From: JBHHYU01 sp046757725
GTDB taxonomy: Bacteria; Desulfobacterota; Binatia; UBA9968
Assembly (NCBI GenBank): GCA_046757725.1
Contig: JBHHYU010000062.1
Location: 1 to 18,970, forward strand
Reading direction: 5' to 3'
DNA: 18,970 nucleotides
Shown piece after piece: positions 13,384 to 18,970 of the stretch (positions are counted from its first letter, which is position 1; the number at the start of each line of letters is the position of its first letter). A model generated the notes under the pieces. The model was not told the origin of the DNA and made no database searches. It saw only the letters and a list, made by a program, of their open reading frames with translations. The position numbers were made by a program, and so were the translations under genes.

Positions 13384-13794
13384 ATGACAAAGGCAAAATG
13401 TGCAAAATTATCGATGCCATTGAGGAAGGTCAAAGGTAAAGCGTTTCTCGCCCGCCAGTTAGGTTGTAAAGGCGTTGGGGTTAGCTTTGTAAGGTACAAA
13501 CCCGGCGAAGGGAGCGCCTATGTTCACCGCCATAAGGTGCAGGAAGAGGTTTTCGCTACCCTCAAGGGTACGGGCAGCATTATTCTTGATGGACGGCGGC
13601 ATTCTATGCCTGAGGGAACCTTGGTGCGTGTCCCTGCGCGAGTCTATAGGGCCATCGGCAATAATTCGAAACATGATGTCGTTTTTCTCATATTAGGTGG
13701 CATCCCACCAAAAAAATTTCCTCTGGGCGGCCGAACTCTCTTTGGAGACGGAATACCGAACCGCAAGAAAGTTCCAAGGTGGAAGAAGGCTTAA
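13384..13794 (+). CDS. Small cupin-domain protein
   Basis: The 136-aa protein has one cupin beta-barrel. Motif 1 is GSAYVHRHKVQEEVFATLKGTG (about residues 42-63) with His47 and His49 and the conserved glutamates as metal ligands. Motif 2 is PEGTLVRVPARVYRAIGNNS, where the usual histidine is replaced by Tyr/Arg, so the metal site may lack its third histidine. The C-terminus is basic (NRKKVPRWKK). Single-domain cupins serve as isomerases, dioxygenases or ligand sensors, and sequence does not decide. The ATG follows AAAGGA at good spacing. It is divergent from the minus-strand gene upstream. Function unknown. Confidence 0.83.
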   Translation: MTKAKCAKLSMPLRKVKGKAFLARQLGCKGVGVSFVRYKPGEGSAYVHRHKVQEEVFATLKGTGSIILDGRRHSMPEGTLVRVPARVYRAIGNNSKHDVVFLILGGIPPKKFPLGGRTLFGDGIPNRKKVPRWKKA

Positions 13795-13800
13795 ACCACC

Positions 13801-13962
13801 GCGCGCAGGGCTATGGACACAAGGGATTTCAGGAAACTGTGTGTCAGGTAGTGATCAAGAGCAAGGTGAGCAGAGAGCGTTTCCGTGAATTCATAAATTG
13901 AGCTGATCGATTTACAGCTCATGCAACACTTCACCGAGCTGTACGCTGAATTCGATATCTAG
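13801..13962 (+). pseudogene. Possible frameshifted gene remnant
   Basis: Frame 13812-13898 reads ...VVIKSKVSRERFREFIN and stops at TGA (13899-13901). One base out of register, frame 13900-13959 continues ELIDLQLMQHFTELYAEFDI and stops at TAG (13960-13962). Both pieces have amphipathic, GC3-rich, protein-like sequence and would join smoothly by a single frameshift near 13893-13899. I recognise no family. The alternative is plain intergenic DNA: the piece is short and has no start with a ribosome site. Confidence 0.3.
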
Positions 13963-14021
13963 CGTCCTTACGGAAGAACACCTTTCACGGCAGTGTATGA
14001 CCCGAATAGAACGGAGTAGAA

Positions 14022-14669
14022 ATGAGAAAAGACACTTGGTTATTAGAGGTTATCCAGAAGCGGCGTAGTGTGCGCGTTTACAAGCCGGGTAAAGTTACCG
14101 ATAAGCAGTTGGAGATGATTCTAGAAGGAGCCCGGTGGGCCCCCTCAGGCGCTAATACCCAACCGTGGGAATTTGTGGTAACGCGGGATCGGAAAAAGAT
14201 GAGAAGGGTACGAAAGATTTTCTATGACGAGTGGAAACAGCGCAAACAGGAGGATCCAGTAACCTATAAGGGGCTGAGCAAATACTACGTTGGCGATGCG
14301 AGTGTCGTTGTGCTAGCCTGCGGTGATCCGAGAACTATGCTGGTGTATCTGACGACACGTCAGCCTGCGGATCGGGAAAAACTCTTTCAGGCGAGTGTTG
14401 CAAATGCCGTAGAGCAGATGATGCTCGTGGCAGCGAGCATGGATCTCGGGACGGTCTGGGTCTCCGTGCGGGAAGAGGTGGAGCCGGAATTGAGAGAACT
14501 CTTCAAGGTCCCTCACCCGATCCGTCTCCTCTGGGTGGTTCCCATAGGTCACGGTCGCTTTTGGCCGAAGGCAAAACCTCGCAGAAAGATCTCAGAATTT
14601 GTTCACAAGGAGGTTTACGACCCTAGTAAGTTGCGGAAGAAGTCCGACATCCGCGCCTGGCCAAAGTAA
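14022..14669 (+). CDS. Nitroreductase-family FMN flavoprotein
   Basis: The 215-aa protein begins with the family signature IQKRRSVRVYKPGKVTDKQL, where Arg14, Arg15 and Ser16 contact FMN phosphate, followed by GARWAPSGANTQPWEFVV, the second FMN segment. ASVANAVEQMMLVAASMDLGTVWVS and VVPIGHG complete the fold. Members are usually cytoplasmic homodimers that use NAD(P)H and FMN to reduce nitroaromatics, quinones or enones, and some do dehalogenation or cofactor chemistry; the physiological substrate here cannot be read. The C-terminus is basic and lacks a membrane segment. ATG 14022 follows CGGAG at fitting distance. It sits alone between cupin genes. Confidence 0.9.
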   Translation: MRKDTWLLEVIQKRRSVRVYKPGKVTDKQLEMILEGARWAPSGANTQPWEFVVTRDRKKMRRVRKIFYDEWKQRKQEDPVTYKGLSKYYVGDASVVVLACGDPRTMLVYLTTRQPADREKLFQASVANAVEQMMLVAASMDLGTVWVSVREEVEPELRELFKVPHPIRLLWVVPIGHGRFWPKAKPRRKISEFVHKEVYDPSKLRKKSDIRAWPK

Positions 14670-14703
14670 TAAGTCTCGCTCTTCGGCTTTTACTCAATCC
14701 GAG

Positions 14704-14726
14704 CTTGCGGTAAAATACCGGGCAAG
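14704..14726 (+). repeat. Bulged hairpin just before the second cupin's ribosome site
   Basis: CTTGC (14704-14708) pairs with GCAAG (14722-14726), and GGTA (14709-14712) with TACC (14716-14719) around an AAA loop, leaving a two-base GG bulge. It ends nine bases before AGGAGG (14735-14740). It could hinder or guide ribosome loading; no T-run follows. Confidence 0.4.
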
Positions 14727-14763
14727 AGCAAAGCAGGAGGAATGGCTTCCACTGGCGTAAGTT

Positions 14764-15057
14764 ATGTACCAAGCGAACTTTTACAAGAAGTTAGACAAGG
14801 AACGCATTGCCGAAGAGATCCGGGAAGACGGGTTCGACCCGCTGTTTATCACGGATCCTCCCGGTCATCTCTATCCTCCTCATGCCCATCCCGAGATAAA
14901 GCTTCTGGTATTCTTGGAGGGGCGCATGGAAGTGAACGTCAAAAAACAGACTTTTCAGTGCAAGCCAGGGGACAAGCTGGTCATACCCGGGAATACGGAG
15001 CATTCGGCCGCTGTCGGTCCGGAAGGCTGTACCTTTTTCTGGGCAGAAAAACTTTGA
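14764..15057 (+). CDS. Single-domain cupin protein
   Basis: The 97-aa protein is a minimal cupin: PPHAHPEIKLLVFLEGRMEV (about residues 38-57) carries the first motif with His-x-His and Glu, and KPGDKLVIPGNTEHSAAV (67-84) the second motif with its histidine, so a complete 3-His/1-Glu metal site is likely. Such small cupins bind metals or small acids, and function is not readable. A TAA in frame at 14758-14760 rules out any longer start. The spacing is odd: the strong AGGAGG (14735-14740) lies 23 nt before this ATG, and the ATG next to it (14742) is in another frame and only one base away. Confidence 0.82.
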   Translation: MYQANFYKKLDKERIAEEIREDGFDPLFITDPPGHLYPPHAHPEIKLLVFLEGRMEVNVKKQTFQCKPGDKLVIPGNTEHSAAVGPEGCTFFWAEKL

Positions 15058-15426
15058 GGTTTGGACACTTCTCTTGAGTTTCTTTGAATCATCAAAAAAA
15101 GCATCTTGGAGACACACCGTCCCAAGTAGAAAAATCTGCTGACGCCGCGCGGCTCTGCCGTAAATAGTGTGGTATTCCAGCTAGGCGCACAGTGCCCGCG
15201 CCTCAGTGGAAACCCATTTTGTGGCTCGTGTCCAACACCGAGCACGAGTGAGGAGCACGATCACGGTTTGAGGCGTAGGGACGTGGAGGTTGGAGGCAGG
15301 CCCAGGCCATCGGAGAGCTCACCCAAAGAGGACGGGAGGGTGGCCGTCGAGGCAGTGACCTATTGACTCAGGCCGGAAGGTTTTCTCCTGAGGAACCGTT
15401 CTCTTTGACTAAGAGCCACCCTGCGC
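15058..15426. other. Non-coding gap between second cupin and VOC gene
   Basis: I see no convincing gene here. Open frames are short, arginine- and proline-rich and lack ribosome sites. A G-N-P-F-C-G-S-C-P-like frame near 15210-15240 is too short to interpret. No tRNA fold or repeat was found by eye. The only clear signal is the promoter that follows at 15427. Confidence 0.6.
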
Positions 15427-15455
15427 TTGACAGTGTGCGGCGGGTTGCCTAGAAT
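15427..15455 (+). promoter_or_regulatory. Strong sigma70-type promoter for the VOC gene
   Basis: TTGACA (15427-15432) is a perfect -35 box; the spacer is 17 nt and the -10 box TAGAAT (15450-15455) matches 5 of 6. RNA would start near 15462, with GGAGG at 15470-15474 and the ATG at 15481, a leader of about 20 nt. It is the best promoter in the window. Confidence 0.65.
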
Positions 15456-15480
15456 TCGCCCGTAACAACGGAGGTGTCCC

Positions 15481-15897
15481 ATGGGGAAAATTCGACACAT
15501 CGCATATCGCTCAGCGGACGTTGAGGCTATGGCAAATTTCTTTGTCAACGCCTTGGGGATGACCATCAGCCAGAGGCGGCGAAACCAGGCCATCGACCTC
15601 TCGGACGGCTCCATCAACATCACCGTCTTGCCGATCAGGTCGGCTGGAGCCGACGGCCAACCGCAGCATCAGGGGATCGATCATATCGGCTTTACGGTCG
15701 AGAGCGAAGAGGAGTCTTCCCGCCTCCTTGAGTCGAACGGGGCCAAGAAGATCGCCACTATCGAGCTGGGCAGTGCCGCGCACTACGAGGTAAAGTACGA
15801 GGGTCCCGAGGGTATCGTGGTTGACTTGGGGCACTGGGTTGGCACAGCACCGATTGCGGAAGAGAAACGGGATTCAACTAAGACCTCGGCAGCCTGA
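15481..15897 (+). CDS. VOC (glyoxalase/bleomycin-resistance fold) protein
   Basis: The 138-aa protein has the paired beta-alpha-beta-beta-beta modules of the vicinal-oxygen-chelate fold: KIRHIAYRSADVEAMANFFVNALGM at the N-terminus, and GIDHIGFTVESEEESSRLLESNGAKKI followed by EGPEGIVVDLGHW in the second module. His6, the His of GIDHIGF and the acidic residue of the last strand are plausible metal ligands. Family members include glyoxalases, extradiol dioxygenases, epimerases and resistance proteins, and the substrate is undefined. GGAGG lies six bases before the ATG and a strong promoter is just upstream, so it is likely a single, well-expressed gene. It is convergent with aconitase, 23 nt apart. 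Confidence 0.87.
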   Translation: MGKIRHIAYRSADVEAMANFFVNALGMTISQRRRNQAIDLSDGSINITVLPIRSAGADGQPQHQGIDHIGFTVESEEESSRLLESNGAKKIATIELGSAAHYEVKYEGPEGIVVDLGHWVGTAPIAEEKRDSTKTSAA

Positions 15898-15919
15898 GCT
15901 TACCGGCGGTCTGTTTTTT
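15881..15919 (+). terminator. Candidate terminator at the end of the VOC gene
   Basis: AGACC (15881-15885) pairs with GGTCT (15908-15912), followed by G and six T (15914-15919). The stem spans the stop codon, has a large loop with a possible inner GCC/GGC pair, and ends against the aconitase stop. Modest strength. Confidence 0.35.
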
Positions 15920-15920
15920 C

Positions 15921-18611
<2,691 letters not shown>

Positions 18612-18645
18612 TGAACTCTCCTTAAACTTTTATGGGTTATCTTAC

Positions 18646-18674
18646 TTTGTAACGAGGCGACGTGCATAAAGCAA
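18646..18674 (-). promoter_or_regulatory. Weak promoter candidate for aconitase
   Basis: Minus-strand TTGCTT (18669-18674, 3 of 6), a 17-nt spacer and TACAAA (18646-18651, 4 of 6) lie upstream of the aconitase ribosome site. The match is poor; only spacing and place support it. Confidence 0.22.
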
Positions 18675-18970
18675 CAGGGAAGACTGTTAGACGTATGTGG
18701 AAAACTTTGGCAAGGCCTCTGACGGACACGACAATCGTTAGGAGAAATCCGGGGACAGCATAATGCACAAATGCGCGGCGTGTTGCCCCGTTTCCCAGGG
18801 CCGCGCGGTTTTCTCTTCTTCCCTCCACCGTCCTTAAATAAGAGTGTTGCAACAGGTCCGGTCGTTCAGTAACCTCACGGCAGAAGACTTCCCAATCCGG
18901 AAGAGAATGGATTCGGGGGTGGATCTTGCGATCCAACAGCCCAACTCTGCCAGCAGCTCAGGGCTTTAGT
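18675..18970. other. Region upstream of aconitase, no supported gene
   Basis: A 99-codon frame (18637-18936, minus, TTG start) exists but has no ribosome site, no family resemblance and an uneven composition, and it would run into the aconitase promoter region. I see no tRNA or clear repeat. The window ends here, so a regulator or neighbouring gene may lie just outside. Confidence 0.5.

Noticed and set aside
13221..13439. 72-codon frame overlapping the start of the first cupin
   Set aside because: Wrong frame relative to the ribosome site and the cupin; no protein-like pattern.
14742..15077. 111-codon frame starting at the ATG beside AGGAGG
   Set aside because: It runs over the second cupin in a different frame with low-complexity Arg/Ser sequence; only its start position is of interest.
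18637..18936. 99-codon minus-strand frame upstream of aconitase
   Set aside because: TTG start, no ribosome site, no recognisable family, and it overlaps the expected aconitase promoter region.

Overview
The window looks like a chromosomal stretch of an uncultured, probably Gram-negative, respiring bacterium. There is a lipobox-type secreted lipoprotein, a complete respiratory succinate dehydrogenase, and class II fumarase and AcnA-type aconitase of the oxidative TCA cycle. I cannot name the phylum from sequence alone; Methylomirabilota- or Desulfobacterota-like lineages are a guess. There are no rRNA, tRNA, CRISPR or transposase genes and no phage features. Most of it is ordinary housekeeping DNA, so the odd material sits in the gaps.

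Layout. 1-230: a compact plus-strand unit with a promoter, a near-perfect Shine-Dalgarno, a 13-codon ORF and a strong hairpin. 168-1841 (minus): a HEAT-repeat protein translationally coupled to a glycerophosphodiester phosphodiesterase, preceded by an overlapping 34-codon ORF that owns the only good ribosome-binding site. 1915-7268 (minus): fumC, a thioredoxin-like [2Fe-2S] ferredoxin, then sdhC-sdhA-sdhB with 1-nt stop/start overlaps. The membrane subunit is the unusual Cys/His-rich type known from mycobacterial Sdh1. 7427-10415 (plus): family 5 uracil-DNA glycosylase, a threonine synthase (or paralogue) and a copper-site lipoprotein. 10416-10842: a gap holding an 8-bp inverted repeat, the decayed C-terminus of a second threonine-synthase-type gene, and a promoter. 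10843-12630 (plus): a thiamine-diphosphate enzyme of unknown substrate. 12716-13189 (minus): a nitrate-reductase-associated-type protein with no nitrate reductase nearby. 13384-15897 (plus): two small cupins, a nitroreductase and a VOC-fold protein, with possible gene debris between them. 15921-18611 (minus): aconitase.

How they work together. AcnA, FumC and SdhCAB supply three TCA steps: citrate to isocitrate, succinate to fumarate (electrons to quinone), and fumarate to malate. The ferredoxin between fumC and sdhC is a candidate accessory electron carrier for that group. The plus-strand genes from 7427 to 15897 look like independent single-gene units. Several have their own promoter or strong ribosome-binding site, and they do not form an obvious pathway.

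Most notable: the Sdh1-type membrane subunit with its candidate membrane Fe-S ligands, the threonine-synthase relic at 10545-10745, the self-contained micro-locus at 1-230, and the overlapping small ORF in front of the phosphodiesterase.
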